From: Mycolicibacterium rhodesiae NBB3
GTDB taxonomy: Bacteria > Actinomycetota > Actinomycetes > Mycobacteriales > Mycobacteriaceae
Assembly (NCBI RefSeq): GCF_000230895.2
Contig: NC_016604.1
Coordinates: 1,054,001-1,118,000 of the forward strand
Length of the DNA: 64,000 bases
Reading direction: 5' to 3'
Part shown: positions 46,820-55,530 of the stretch, piece by piece
Numbering within the stretch: the first letter of the stretch is position 1
How the letters are laid out: every line of letters begins with the position of its first letter
Notes under the pieces: model-generated
What the model saw: only the letters and a program-made list of their open reading frames with translations
Database searches by the model: none
What the model was told of the DNA's origin: nothing
Program-made: the position numbers and the translations under genes

Positions 46820-46854
46820 CGATCGCTGCGCGAACGTATACGCACCGAAATCGC
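46802..46854. terminator. Intergenic hairpin after menA
   Basis: GCGATTTCGGTGCG (46802-46815) and CGCACCGAAATCGC (46841-46854) are perfect 14-bp arms. The menA stop codon and a loop resembling the other family copies (GACGATCGCTGCGCGAACGTA) lie between them. It separates menA from the convergent DUF1214 gene. Confidence 0.85.
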
Positions 46855-46856
46855 AA

Positions 46857-47963
46857 CTAGGTGACGGTGCTCGGGGCGTCGGAGACCTTCACCAGCGACA
46901 CCTCCGGACGGGCCGGGACTTCGTCGGTCAAAAACCAGCGGAACGCGAGATTGCCACGCGCATAGTCAAGCGTGGTAATCGAATTCGGATGTTCGGTCAT
47001 ACCGCGTGAGATGACGACAGTCACCGTGCCGTCCGCGTTCGGTACGGCCGTGTGCCCGTTGATCGAGCTGCGGGCATCGGCGACACCGGGCGTCGCCATG
47101 AACTGATTCCACACCACCAGGTTCCAGAATCGGCACGGCGGCGGCCGGTGGGTGACGACGAGCGCCTCGTCCGCCTCGAGCACGAAACTGCCGTAGGCAT
47201 AGCACGCGTCGCGGGCGGACCAGCCGAAATTGGCATCCGGCACCTGGTACGGATCGGCGAATTCGTTGGCAGCCGTGGAAATCTCGTGACCGAGCGTGTG
47301 CGCGTCCTCGCTGCGCACGCCCACGGCAAGCGGCAGGATCGCGAACATCGTGCGCAGCCATGCGGCACTGGAGCGCAGCGCCGTCGCGGTCTCGGCATCG
47401 CCATGCCGGAACGGGTCAGGCTCGTCGAGCGCCTCGATCCGCCACGTGACCGGTCGCCCGGTCTGCGGATCGTCCTGGTAGTCGCGCGTCATCAGCACGG
47501 CCGCATCGGGCGTCGGCCCGAAGTCGAAGGAGAAGTTGCCGTCGGCGTCAATGTCTAGATCGTCGTCGCGCACGATCGCCACGATCCTGTCGGACCACGC
47601 GCCCGGCGACGGCTCGTTGTACGCGGTCACCGAGAAATAGACGCTGTCGCCGGAGTTGCCGCTGATCCGGTAGCGACGGTTCGGATCGACCGGGCACATG
47701 AAGTAGTAGGCGTCGGTGTTGTCGCCTCCCCAGCGGCGGTCGGGGCGGACGGGCGAGTTGACCTCGACCCACCGCGGCCGGCTGGGATCGGCGAACAGGT
47801 AGGTGTCGAACGCGACCCCCAGCGTGGTGGCGAGCATGCGGTAGCCGTCGGCGATGTGCCGGTCGTCGGTCACCGCGCGGTCGCCTTCGAGGAAGGTGCG
47901 GTCCAGACTGCCGAGTGTGTCGAGGAGTTCGCGCCAAGCCGTGGTGGATTCGTGATCCGTCAT
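46857..47963 (-). CDS. DUF1214 domain protein
   Basis: The 368-residue protein matches DUF1214. The N-terminal half has TLGVAFDTYLFADPSRPRWVEVNSPVRPDRRWGGDNTDAYYFMCPVDPNRRYRISG, and the C-terminal half FGWSARDACYAYGSFVLEADEALVVTHRPPPCRFWNLVVWNQFMATPGV, then the family-typical EHPNSITTLDYARGNLAFRWFL. The role is not known. It follows the TetR gene with a 4-nt overlap, so TetR and DUF1214 are coupled, and the sulfotransferase on the far side shares the intergenic operator. The ATG is at 47963. Confidence 0.85.
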   Translation of the reverse strand: MTDHESTTAWRELLDTLGSLDRTFLEGDRAVTDDRHIADGYRMLATTLGVAFDTYLFADPSRPRWVEVNSPVRPDRRWGGDNTDAYYFMCPVDPNRRYRISGNSGDSVYFSVTAYNEPSPGAWSDRIVAIVRDDDLDIDADGNFSFDFGPTPDAAVLMTRDYQDDPQTGRPVTWRIEALDEPDPFRHGDAETATALRSSAAWLRTMFAILPLAVGVRSEDAHTLGHEISTAANEFADPYQVPDANFGWSARDACYAYGSFVLEADEALVVTHRPPPCRFWNLVVWNQFMATPGVADARSSINGHTAVPNADGTVTVVISRGMTEHPNSITTLDYARGNLAFRWFLTDEVPARPEVSLVKVSDAPSTVT

Positions 47964-48535
47964 GCCGCTATCCCCCTCGCGATGAAGTCGGCGATACGGT
48001 CGAGCCACGCGTCGTCCAGCGTCTCCGCGTGGGTGATGAGGGCGAGCAGGGCGATGCCTGCGAGCGCGTCCACGACGTCGGCGGCAGTGACGTCGGCGCG
48101 GACCTCGCCGCGCTTGCGCGCCTTTTCCAGCCATTCGTCCATACCGTGGGCCAGGATGTGTCCGAAGCGTTCGAGCAGCACGGCGTGCAGTGTGGGGTCC
48201 GACGCCATCTCCCCGACCAGGCCCGGCATCGCCGCGGCCGCTGCCGGAGTGGTCAGGAAGGCGATGGTCCTGCGCATCATCTCGCGGACGTCGTCGACCA
48301 TGCTCCCGGTCTCGGGAAGCTGGGTCTCCTCCCCTACCTGGAACACCGCCTCGTGTACGAGGTGCGCCTTGCTGGGCCAGCGGCGATAGATCGCCGGCTT
48401 GCTGGTACCGGCGCGGCGGGCGATCGCGTCGACCGACAGCGAGGCGTAATCGGTCTCCCCCAACAGCTCGACGGTGGCGTCGAGAACCGCGCCGTCGATT
48501 CGGGGATCCCGAGGGCGGCCAATTTCAACCATCAT
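47960..48535 (-). CDS. TetR family transcriptional regulator
   Basis: The 191-residue protein starts with a TetR helix-turn-helix (ELLGETDYASLSVDAIARRAGTSKPAIYRRWPSKAHLVHEAVF), followed by a ligand-binding C-terminal domain. It sits head to head with the sulfotransferase, with the start codons only 29 nt apart, so it probably controls both directions. The start is the ATG at 48535 (another at 48532). It is coupled to the DUF1214 gene downstream by the TGA/ATG overlap. Confidence 0.9.
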   Translation of the reverse strand: MMVEIGRPRDPRIDGAVLDATVELLGETDYASLSVDAIARRAGTSKPAIYRRWPSKAHLVHEAVFQVGEETQLPETGSMVDDVREMMRRTIAFLTTPAAAAAMPGLVGEMASDPTLHAVLLERFGHILAHGMDEWLEKARKRGEVRADVTAADVVDALAGIALLALITHAETLDDAWLDRIADFIARGIAA

Positions 48536-48541
48536 TATGAA

Positions 48542-48550
48542 ACTGACAGT
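48542..48550. promoter_or_regulatory. Possible TetR operator
   Basis: ACTGACAGT, arms ACTG/CAGT, lies in the 29-nt gap between the TetR gene and the sulfotransferase gene, in a wider AAACTGACAGTAACA context. The position suits an operator for the divergent regulator; the short arms make this weak. Confidence 0.35.
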
Positions 48551-48563
48551 AACATAAGTTGCC

Positions 48564-49820
48564 GTGACCGAAGCATCAGCCGACTCCGTACGCACAGTTC
48601 ACCTCGATGATCTGGCCGAGCCGCGCTTCTCCCCAGAGGCCGAACCCGTACGCCAGATGATGGCCGCCATGGCCGCAGACTGCCCGCTCGACGCGGACGC
48701 AATGCATGCCAAGGCCTGCGCCGAGACCGGCCTCGACGATTTCGGCGCCGACGACTACCGCGAACGCCTCGACGTGTATCTCGCTGCGGTACAGGATATT
48801 CCGGGAATTCATGCCGCCGGAATCGTCAACTTTCACGCGCAGATCGTGCAGTTGCTGAAGAACAGACTCCTCCTCACCGACCTGCTCACCCGACACCCTG
48901 AGATCCACGACATCGAACTCGAGCCGCCGGTGGTGATCGCCGGGCTGCCCCGAACCGGCACCACACATCTGCACAACCTGCTCGCCGCCGCGCCGACGTT
49001 TCGCACCATCCCCTACTGGGAGAGCAACGAGCCATTTCCTTTGCCAGCGGAGGTCGGCGTCGAGCCGGATCCGCGCCGGACGCGGATGGACGTCGCGGTC
49101 GAGGTGATGAATCTCGTGATGCCGAACTTCGCGTTGATGCACGAGATGACCACCGATCACGTGCACGAGGAGATTCAGCTGCTGGCCAACGACTTCTCGA
49201 CCATGCTCTTCGAGACGCTCGGGCACGTGCCGCGGTGGCGCGACTACTACCTGTCACACGATCAGACGCCGCACTACGAGTATTTGGCCACCCAGCTCAA
49301 GGCTCTGCAGTTTCTTCGCGGTGGTAGGCGCTGGCTACTGAAGTCGCCTCAGCACCTCGAGCAGCTGCCGGTGCTCAACGCGGTGTTCCCGGGCGTGATC
49401 GTCGTCTTCACCCACCGCGACCCGGTGCCGGTCGTGCTCTCGATGCTCGCGATGCTGACCTACAGCGCACGCATGCACTGCTACCCCGTTCCGGTGCAGC
49501 AGATCGCCGCCACGTGGATCGACCGTCTCGAGCTGATGCTCAACGCATTGGTTCGAGATCGCGGCGTCGTGCCGCCGGAGCGCTCGATCGACGTCCGCTT
49601 CGACGACTTCATGTCCGACGAAATGGGTGTCGCCAAAAGCATTTACGAGCTCGCTGGCGAGCCGTTGGCGAATGACGCGCGTTCCGCGATCGAGAACTAC
49701 CTCGCCGGACACCAGCGCGGCAGGCTCGGCCGCATCGCGACCTCTGCCGACATGTTCGGCCTCGACGAAGAGGACATGCGCACCCGCTTCAAGCCGTACG
49801 CAGACCGCTTCCTGGCGTGA
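48564..49820 (+). CDS. Sulfotransferase family protein
   Basis: The protein of 418 residues has a PAPS-dependent sulfotransferase fold. The 5'-phosphosulfate loop is VVIAGLPRTGTTHLHNLLAA and the 3'-phosphate-binding region is VVFTHRDPVPVVLSMLAML. A core EEIQLLANDFSTMLFE resembles the sterol/carbohydrate-type enzymes abundant in mycobacteria (Stf family). Which acceptor is sulfated is unknown. The start GTG at 48564 is close to the divergent TetR gene, so it is likely under TetR control. Confidence 0.88.
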   Translation: MTEASADSVRTVHLDDLAEPRFSPEAEPVRQMMAAMAADCPLDADAMHAKACAETGLDDFGADDYRERLDVYLAAVQDIPGIHAAGIVNFHAQIVQLLKNRLLLTDLLTRHPEIHDIELEPPVVIAGLPRTGTTHLHNLLAAAPTFRTIPYWESNEPFPLPAEVGVEPDPRRTRMDVAVEVMNLVMPNFALMHEMTTDHVHEEIQLLANDFSTMLFETLGHVPRWRDYYLSHDQTPHYEYLATQLKALQFLRGGRRWLLKSPQHLEQLPVLNAVFPGVIVVFTHRDPVPVVLSMLAMLTYSARMHCYPVPVQQIAATWIDRLELMLNALVRDRGVVPPERSIDVRFDDFMSDEMGVAKSIYELAGEPLANDARSAIENYLAGHQRGRLGRIATSADMFGLDEEDMRTRFKPYADRFLA

Positions 49821-49823
49821 CGG

Positions 49824-50189
49824 TCAGCCTTCCGAGGTTCCTGTCCAGTACTCGACGAACCGGCCGTCGGCGACCTTGAACATGTCGTTTCCGGTGAAGC
49901 GCTTGGGACCGTCCGGCGCGGCGCCCGTACCGATCCAGCGCGCGGCCAGCATGTCCCCCTCGACGAACGGCTGCACCTCGACGACGAACCGCAGGTCGGT
50001 GAGCATCGATCGGGTCTTGTCGACCATCGCGGTCAGTTCATCCGGGCCGTGCACATCGCGGTCCGGCCAATGCCCGACGAAGTCCTCGGATACCAGCTCG
50101 TGTGCTATCGGTTGACCGGCCCACAGCTCGTCCAGCCAGCGCCTGTACAAATCTTTCGGCGCGATCATGCGCTCTCTTGCCGACGTCAT
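49824..50189 (-). CDS. SnoaL-like/NTF2-fold protein
   Basis: The 121-residue protein is a SnoaL-type NTF2 fold: LYRRWLDELWAGQPIAHELVSEDFVGHWPDRDVHGPDELTAMVDKTRSMLTDLRFVVEVQPFVEGDMLAARW, then FTGNDMFKVADGRFVEYWTGTSEG. Many such proteins are cyclases or ligand-binding helpers; no function can be set. The start is either ATG 50189 or ATG 50168. It lies tail to tail with the sulfotransferase, with 3 nt between stops, and the aminotransferase gene is upstream on the same strand. Confidence 0.82.
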   Translation of the reverse strand: MTSARERMIAPKDLYRRWLDELWAGQPIAHELVSEDFVGHWPDRDVHGPDELTAMVDKTRSMLTDLRFVVEVQPFVEGDMLAARWIGTGAAPDGPKRFTGNDMFKVADGRFVEYWTGTSEG

Positions 50190-50249
50190 GCCGGTCAGAC
50201 TACCCACTTCGCGTTTTGGCTAAGCGCATTTGCTGGAGCTCGCGTAGGG

Positions 50250-51284
50250 CTAAGCGCGCAATGCGCCGAGCAGCCGGTCGAGATCGTTCTCGTCGTTGTA
50301 CAGATGAAAGCCCACGCGAATAGCGCCCGCGCGCACCGAGGCGCGAATACCTGCCCGCGCAAGATTCTCTGCCGCGCCGTCGATCGGCAGCGAAACGATC
50401 GCCGAGTCCTGAGGCGCCAGCTCCAGTTCGACACGCAGGCGGTTGGCGAGCCCAAGGCAGTGTGCCTGCACCGCGTCGCGGTCCAGCGACGCCAGGAAGG
50501 GCAACGCCAGCCCGGCACCGAGGACGCTGAACCACGTCGGCGATACGTCGAAGCGCCGAGCGCTGTCGGCAAGACGGAGCGGCAGCCCGTAGATCGTCTG
50601 CCACGGTGATTCACCTGCGTACCAGTTCGCCGCATGAGGCGTCATCGAACGACTCATCCTGTCGCTCAGCGACATCCAGGCCGTACCGCGAGGCGACAGC
50701 AGCCACTTGTAGACCGCCGCCACCGTCACGTCGACCCAGTCCAGCTCGACACGCTTCCAACCGAGCGCCTGGGTGATGTCGATGACCGTCAGCGTCGCGG
50801 TACCTGCCACGCCGGCGCGCAAGGCGTCGATGTCCAACACAGCACCGTTCGCCGATTGCACGAGACTGACCGCGACCACGTCGAAATCTGCTGCAGCCAT
50901 GACCAATTCGTCAGGGGGCAGCTCGGTGACGGTGACGCCGCGACCCGACTGCGCGGCAAAGGGGAATGTCGCGCTGGTGAATTCACCGGCCACGGTGACG
51001 ACCCGGGCACCGTCGGGTATGGCCGCGGCCACCAGCCCCAGCGCCGACGAGACGGTGCCTGCCATCGCGACCGAGTCGACCGGCACACCGACCAGCGCGG
51101 CATAGCCGGCCCGTCCGGCAGCTACGTGCTCGTCGAACGATGGGACATCCATCGTCCCGTTCTGCCAGGTACCCACGCACTCGGTCACCGCGTCGACGAG
51201 GAACTGCGGAGGAAGGCCGTAGGTGGGTGAATTGAGAAATCCATCGGCGCCGAGGAATTCAGCGCCGAAAGCCTCTCTTGTCAT
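50250..51284 (-). CDS. Class V aminotransferase
   Basis: The 344-residue PLP enzyme has a class V aminotransferase fold, similar to cysteine desulfurase/isopenicillin epimerase-like enzymes. GFLNSPTYGLPP opens the protein, and the Asp that binds PLP lies in VIDITQALG. The PLP Lys is in VAAVYKWLLSPRGTAWM. The C-terminal part ends AIRVGFHLYNDENDLDRLLGAL. The acceptor or sulfur chemistry is unknown. It overlaps the DUF4229 gene start by 4 nt (ATGA), so the two are coupled. A 10-bp direct repeat GGCTAAGCGC occurs at its stop and 30 nt downstream. Confidence 0.88.
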   Translation of the reverse strand: MTREAFGAEFLGADGFLNSPTYGLPPQFLVDAVTECVGTWQNGTMDVPSFDEHVAAGRAGYAALVGVPVDSVAMAGTVSSALGLVAAAIPDGARVVTVAGEFTSATFPFAAQSGRGVTVTELPPDELVMAAADFDVVAVSLVQSANGAVLDIDALRAGVAGTATLTVIDITQALGWKRVELDWVDVTVAAVYKWLLSPRGTAWMSLSDRMSRSMTPHAANWYAGESPWQTIYGLPLRLADSARRFDVSPTWFSVLGAGLALPFLASLDRDAVQAHCLGLANRLRVELELAPQDSAIVSLPIDGAAENLARAGIRASVRAGAIRVGFHLYNDENDLDRLLGALRA

Positions 51285-51589
51285 GGTGTTGGCGGCTCTT
51301 CGCCTCGGAGTCTGGCCTGAAGTTGTTGGCGGTCCTTGCGCCGGCGTTCGTCGAGCACGGCGATGCTGGCCGTTGCGCGACGGCGCAGCGGGGCGAACAT
51401 CCAGATGCCCAGTGGCAATGCGATCACCATCGCGAACAGGAGTGCCACCACGATCGGGAAGTCCCGTACTCCGAGCAGGTGACCGACGCCGTAGATCACC
51501 GCCGTCAGCACGACGACGAGCAGTAACCGAGCCAGCACGTAGAGGACCAGGTCACCGACGAGCCGCGCTCGCGGCCGACTATCTGACAC
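51281..51589 (-). CDS. DUF4229 small membrane protein
   Basis: The 102-residue protein is of the DUF4229 class: two membrane helices (LVLYVLARLLLVVVLTAVIYGVGHLL and FPIVVALLFAMVIALPLGIWMF) followed by a basic coiled tail (LRRRATASIAVLDERRRKDRQQLQARLRG). The tail may reach ribosomes or nucleoid; function unknown. From memory it corresponds to Rv0531 beside the MinD-like and Ccs genes. It precedes the aminotransferase by a 4-nt overlap. Confidence 0.82.
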   Translation of the reverse strand: MSDSRPRARLVGDLVLYVLARLLLVVVLTAVIYGVGHLLGVRDFPIVVALLFAMVIALPLGIWMFAPLRRRATASIAVLDERRRKDRQQLQARLRGEEPPTP

Positions 51590-51637
51590 GTCCCGAGCCT
51601 ACCGACGGCGCGTATATTCGGGGCAAGGAGGTTTGTG

Positions 51638-51796
51638 GTGGCTTACCTGTTCGCGATTCTCGTCTTGGCCGGTCTGATCTACGTGGGCTTCCGGCTGATG
51701 CGCGCGAACGCTGCCCGTCCCCGGACCCGCACCATCGGCCCGGACGACGACCCCGATTTCCTGCGCCGGCTCGGCCCTGAGAACAAGCCGCGATAA
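51638..51796 (+). CDS. Very small membrane protein (Rv0530A-like)
   Basis: A reading frame of 52 codons begins at a GTG at 51638 (or GTG 51635) behind AAGGAGG. The product reads VAYLFAILVLAGLIYVGFRLMRANAARPRTRTIGPDDDPDFLRRL and ends GPENKPR. It has one N-terminal membrane helix and a cytoplasmic charged tail. The size, the good ribosome-binding site, and position next to the MinD-like gene fit the short gene known as Rv0530A in M. tuberculosis (recalled). Function unknown. Confidence 0.7.
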   Translation: MAYLFAILVLAGLIYVGFRLMRANAARPRTRTIGPDDDPDFLRRLGPENKPR

Positions 51797-51805
51797 CCGC
51801 CTGTC

Positions 51806-52918
51806 TCAGACCGGCTCGCGGCGTTCGCCCGCGAAGCCCGCGGCGAGCAACGCCGCCAGTTCGAGCAGAGCCTCGCGCGTTTGCGGCTTCAGGCGTTCGA
51901 GGCTGATCTCAGCGCCTTCTTCGAGATGCGGATCGAACGGCACCTCCACCACGGCACGGCAGCGCCGGCTGAAATGGTCCACGACCTTCGTCATGTCGAC
52001 CTTGCCGGATCGCGGCCGCACCGCGTTGATCACCGCGATTGAACTGCGCACCATGTCCTCGTGTCCGTGTGCGTCCAGCCAGTCCAACGTGGCCGACGCG
52101 CTGCGGGCGCCGTCGACCGACCCGGAGCTGACGACGATCAGCGCGTCCGCCCTGGCCAGCACGGCGCCCATCGCCGAGTGCATCAAGCCGGTGCCGCAGT
52201 CCGTGAGCACCAGGCTGTAGAAGCGCTCGAGCACCTCGAGGACGCGTGTGTAGTCGTCGGAGCTGAAAGCCTCGGACACGGCGGGGTCGCTTTCGGACGC
52301 CAGCACCTCAAGCCGGCTCGACCCCTGCGAGGTGTACGAGCGCACGTCGCTGTACGCCTCGATGCCCTCGGCGTCGCGCAGGAGGTGACGTACGGTCGCC
52401 GGGGTCTCCAGCGGCACCTTCTCGCTCAAGGTGCCGCGGTCGGGGTTGGCGTCGACGGCGATGACGCGGTCGCCGCGCACCGACGCCAGCGTCGCGCCAA
52501 GCGTCGCGGTGACGGTCGTCTTTCCGACCCCGCCCTTCAACGACAGCACCGCGATGCGGTGGCAGCCCCGCAGGGGCTGCTGCGCCTGGGCGATCAGCGC
52601 TTCCCGACGGATGACCTTCGGGCTCTCGCCGACGTTGAGAAGTTTGAACGACGCCAGGTACAGCCACTTGCGCCAGCCCTGCGACGGGGCCCGCTTCGGG
52701 TGGCCGAGCAGCGCGACGGTGGACAGATCCAGGTATGGCGGCCGATCTTCAGCGTCGGACTCGTCAACCGCAGGTATCGGCTCGAGCGGCAGGCCGTTCG
52801 GCGGCGTCGGCGCCGTCCATTCGGGCGGCATGTCCGCCGCGGGGTCGCTGAACCGGTTCTGCGCACGGAAACCCGTTGAGCCGGAGGAGTATTTGGGCGT
52901 GCTGGCGTCGTCGTCCAC
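51806..52918 (-). CDS. MinD/ParA-like P-loop ATPase
   Basis: The 370-residue protein has an N-terminal 100-residue Pro/Ala-rich linker (PPNGLPLEPIPAVDESDAED) and a deviant Walker A ATPase domain: LSLKGGVGKTTVTATLGATLA, then VIAVDANPDRGTLSE and VLTDCGTGLMHSAMGAVLARADALIVVSSGSVDG. It resembles the EspI/Rv0530 ATPases that ride with ESX or cell-envelope systems, although no ESX genes occur here. It follows ccsA by 6 nt on the same strand, so a link to cytochrome biogenesis is possible but unproved. Confidence 0.88.
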   Translation of the reverse strand: MDDDASTPKYSSGSTGFRAQNRFSDPAADMPPEWTAPTPPNGLPLEPIPAVDESDAEDRPPYLDLSTVALLGHPKRAPSQGWRKWLYLASFKLLNVGESPKVIRREALIAQAQQPLRGCHRIAVLSLKGGVGKTTVTATLGATLASVRGDRVIAVDANPDRGTLSEKVPLETPATVRHLLRDAEGIEAYSDVRSYTSQGSSRLEVLASESDPAVSEAFSSDDYTRVLEVLERFYSLVLTDCGTGLMHSAMGAVLARADALIVVSSGSVDGARSASATLDWLDAHGHEDMVRSSIAVINAVRPRSGKVDMTKVVDHFSRRCRAVVEVPFDPHLEEGAEISLERLKPQTREALLELAALLAAGFAGERREPV

Positions 52919-52924
52919 GCAGCG

Positions 52925-53902
52925 CTACCCGACTCCGGCGTACGAGTGCAGTCCCACGGTCACGAGGTTGATGAAGAACAGGTTGAAAACCATGGCGATG
53001 AAGCCGGCCACGTTGATCCAGGCTGCCTTACGGTCGCGCCAGCCGGCCGTCGAACGGGCATGCAGGTATGCGGCGTAGATCACCCACGCGATGAACGACA
53101 CCGTCTCCTTCGGGTCCCAGCCCCAGTAGCGGCCCCACGCCTCCTCGGCCCAGATCGCGCCGAAGATGACACCGAAGCCGAACACCGGAAACGCGAAGAT
53201 CGTGGTGCGGTAGGCGATGCGGTCCAAGGTCTGCGCGTCGGGGAGCCGGCTGATGACGCGGGCGACGGCGCCGTCGCGACCAGGGTCACCCAGCGGCGAC
53301 ATCTTGAGCAGGAACAAGATGCTGGCGACACCTGCGACGAGGAAAACGCCCGAGCCCAGACTCACCACCGATACGTGGATCGGCAGCCAGTAGGACTGCA
53401 GTGCGGGCATGACGGGAGCCGCGTTGGTATACAGCCATCGACCCGACACCGTCAGCAGGATCAGGATCGGAACCAGCACGAAGACCCACAGCGGGCGGAA
53501 CTGCGGACGGCGCAGCACGACGGCGGCAGCCACCAGACCCGAGAAGCACGTCAGGTTGATGAACTCGTACATGTTGCCCCATGGCACCCGTTCGGTGGCC
53601 AGACCGCGCAACACGATGCAGAGCAGGAGCAGACCGATTCCGAGGTAGGTGAGCGCCAACCCGGCTCCGCCGATCCGCTCATCGACACTTCGCCTCGGCG
53701 TCTCGGCGACGATGCCCGGCCCGCCGCCGCCGCGGGGGCCGAACCCGGCGGCGACCGCCTCACGCTCGGCCACCTTGCGGCTCCGGTTGTAGGCGAGTTC
53801 CACCGCGAGCAGGAGCAGGGCGCCGACGAGTACCACGACCGAACTGGTGAAGGCCCAGTCCGAGTACCGGGCCAATCCGAGGTCTATGTGGTCGGTGTTC
53901 AT
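52925..53902 (-). CDS. ccsA: System II cytochrome c biogenesis protein CcsA/ResC
   Basis: CcsA carries haem across the membrane to apocytochrome c with ResB. The 325-residue protein has about eight membrane helices and the tryptophan-rich haem motif EEAWGRYWGWDPKETVSFIAWVIYAAYLHAR. A His after the helix (YWLPIHVSVVSLG) supplies a haem ligand. The ATG at 53902 overlaps the ResB stop by 4 nt. It is the last of six genes chained by 4-nt overlaps, starting with hemL. Confidence 0.94.
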   Translation of the reverse strand: MNTDHIDLGLARYSDWAFTSSVVVLVGALLLLAVELAYNRSRKVAEREAVAAGFGPRGGGGPGIVAETPRRSVDERIGGAGLALTYLGIGLLLLCIVLRGLATERVPWGNMYEFINLTCFSGLVAAAVVLRRPQFRPLWVFVLVPILILLTVSGRWLYTNAAPVMPALQSYWLPIHVSVVSLGSGVFLVAGVASILFLLKMSPLGDPGRDGAVARVISRLPDAQTLDRIAYRTTIFAFPVFGFGVIFGAIWAEEAWGRYWGWDPKETVSFIAWVIYAAYLHARSTAGWRDRKAAWINVAGFIAMVFNLFFINLVTVGLHSYAGVG

Positions 53903-55530
53903 GCGCGATCCGCGCTGGTTCTCTTCATCTCACGTTCCTCCCGTCGGGCTTCGCCGAATCCCGCCAACAGGCGCTCGGTCAACCGCTCGAACTCGTCGCC
54001 CCAGCCGGAGTTGTCCGTACGGGCCAGCCCGCCCAACTCAACGCTCACGCTACCCGGGCCAGCAGTCGCGATTCGAATCCAGATCCGGCGCCGGCGCACG
54101 ACGAGTGACACCAGCAGGCCGGCCATCATCGTCAGCGCGAACACCAGCACCCAGATCTGGGCGGGATCGTGCGACACCTGCACGTTGATGAACGGCACCG
54201 CACCGTCGAAACGCACGGTGGTGCCGTCGTCCAGCCGGGTCGACTCGCCGACGCCGAGGTTGACGCGGGCCTTCTTGGTCAGCCGGCCCTGCTCGATGAG
54301 GCGCGGATCGAGGGTGAACAACGACTGCGGCCTGCCGGTGTCCAGCCCGCTGTCGCCCTTGTAGATGTCGATCGCGACGGCCGGGTCGTTGGGCGCGGGG
54401 AAGCTCGACGAGAGCAGCGTGCCGTGGAGCTGCTCGGTGGGCGCGAACAGACCCTGGATGGCGATCTGATTCTCACGGCGCTTGTCGGCGTCCGGATAGG
54501 TGCCCGCGGGCGGGTCGAAGCGCATCGCACCAGAGGACAGCATGGTGATCTGGTCGTCGGGCCGCCACTGCAGCGTCTGCGTGCGGATCTGGCCGTCGGG
54601 GAATGTCACGGTGAACGTCGGGGCGTAGCCGTGACCCTGCAGATAGATGCGGTCACCGCCGATCCGCAGCGGGTGGTTCACCTCGAGCCGGTAGGGCCTC
54701 CAGGTGTTCGAGCTCAGGTCCGCGCCGGCCTGGTATTCGACGTCGGCGGCGAACGATGTCGCCTGCCCTGACGGCAGATAGTCGGCCTGGAAGTCGTTGA
54801 CCCGCAGGCAAATCGGGTGAAGGGAGGTGCCGTCGACGGTATTGCCGGCCCGGAAGGAGTCGAATGCCGCCGGCGACGCCGAGCAGAAGCCGGGTCCGCC
54901 GTCGGCGACGACGATGACGTTGCCCTCGTAGCCGAACAGCTTGCCGGCGGCCACCGCGACCAGGAGGCCGAGCAGCGAGAAGTGGAAGACGATGTTGCCG
55001 AACTCGCGCAGATATCCCTTCTCGGCGGAGATCTCGACGCTGGATGCCGCCGCCGGGGCGGCTCCGGTGGTGCCTCCGCTCTCCCGGGCGGCCGTGCGCC
55101 AGCCCCGCAGACGGCCGGTGATGGCTGTGGCCAGGGCCTGCGGCTCCCCTGCCACCTCGGTGCTGTGATGCTTGGGCAGCCGGCTGAAGTTTCTCGGCGC
55201 GGCCACGGGAACCGCCCGCATGCTGCGGACGTGCTCGATCATCCGGGGGGTCAGGCAGCCGACGAGCGAGATGAACAGCAGCGCATAGATGGCGGTGAAC
55301 CAGAAGCTGGAGAACACGTCGAAGGCCTGCAACCGCTCCAGCCACGGACCGAGCGTCGGATGCTCGGCCATGTACTGCGCGACCTTGGCCTCGTTGAGGC
55401 TGCGCTGGGGCAGCAGCGCTCCCGGGATGGCGGCGAGCGCGAGCAGGAACAGCAGCACCAGCGCGGTGCCCATCGAGGTCAGGGTGCGCCAGGTGTTGCG
55501 CGCCAGCGCAATCGGGGAGTACTTGCTCAT
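53899..55530 (-). CDS. resB: System II cytochrome c biogenesis protein ResB
   Basis: The 543-residue ResB has four membrane helices and a large periplasmic domain between helices three and four. It begins RNTWRTLTSMGTALVLLFLLALAAIPGALLPQRSLNEAKV and has FDVFSSFWFTAIYALLFISLVGCLTPRMIEH. The loop LREFGNIVFHFSLLGLLVAVAAG contains a His for haem. The last helix is LVFALTMMAGLLVSLVVRRRRIWIR. Together with CcsA it forms the haem-exporting synthetase. Start ATG 55530 overlaps the CcdA stop by 4 nt. Confidence 0.94.
   Translation of the reverse strand: MSKYSPIALARNTWRTLTSMGTALVLLFLLALAAIPGALLPQRSLNEAKVAQYMAEHPTLGPWLERLQAFDVFSSFWFTAIYALLFISLVGCLTPRMIEHVRSMRAVPVAAPRNFSRLPKHHSTEVAGEPQALATAITGRLRGWRTAARESGGTTGAAPAAASSVEISAEKGYLREFGNIVFHFSLLGLLVAVAAGKLFGYEGNVIVVADGGPGFCSASPAAFDSFRAGNTVDGTSLHPICLRVNDFQADYLPSGQATSFAADVEYQAGADLSSNTWRPYRLEVNHPLRIGGDRIYLQGHGYAPTFTVTFPDGQIRTQTLQWRPDDQITMLSSGAMRFDPPAGTYPDADKRRENQIAIQGLFAPTEQLHGTLLSSSFPAPNDPAVAIDIYKGDSGLDTGRPQSLFTLDPRLIEQGRLTKKARVNLGVGESTRLDDGTTVRFDGAVPFINVQVSHDPAQIWVLVFALTMMAGLLVSLVVRRRRIWIRIATAGPGSVSVELGGLARTDNSGWGDEFERLTERLLAGFGEARREEREMKRTSADRA

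Noticed and set aside
50218..50257. Direct repeat GGCTAAGCGC, 30 nt apart, at the aminotransferase end, considered as an att site.
   Set aside because: Only 10 bp, both copies close together, no integrase or element between them; probably chance or minor duplication.
52946..54364. A 472-codon open frame opposite ccsA and resB.
   Set aside because: Entirely antisense to two convincing membrane proteins and without recognisable domains.
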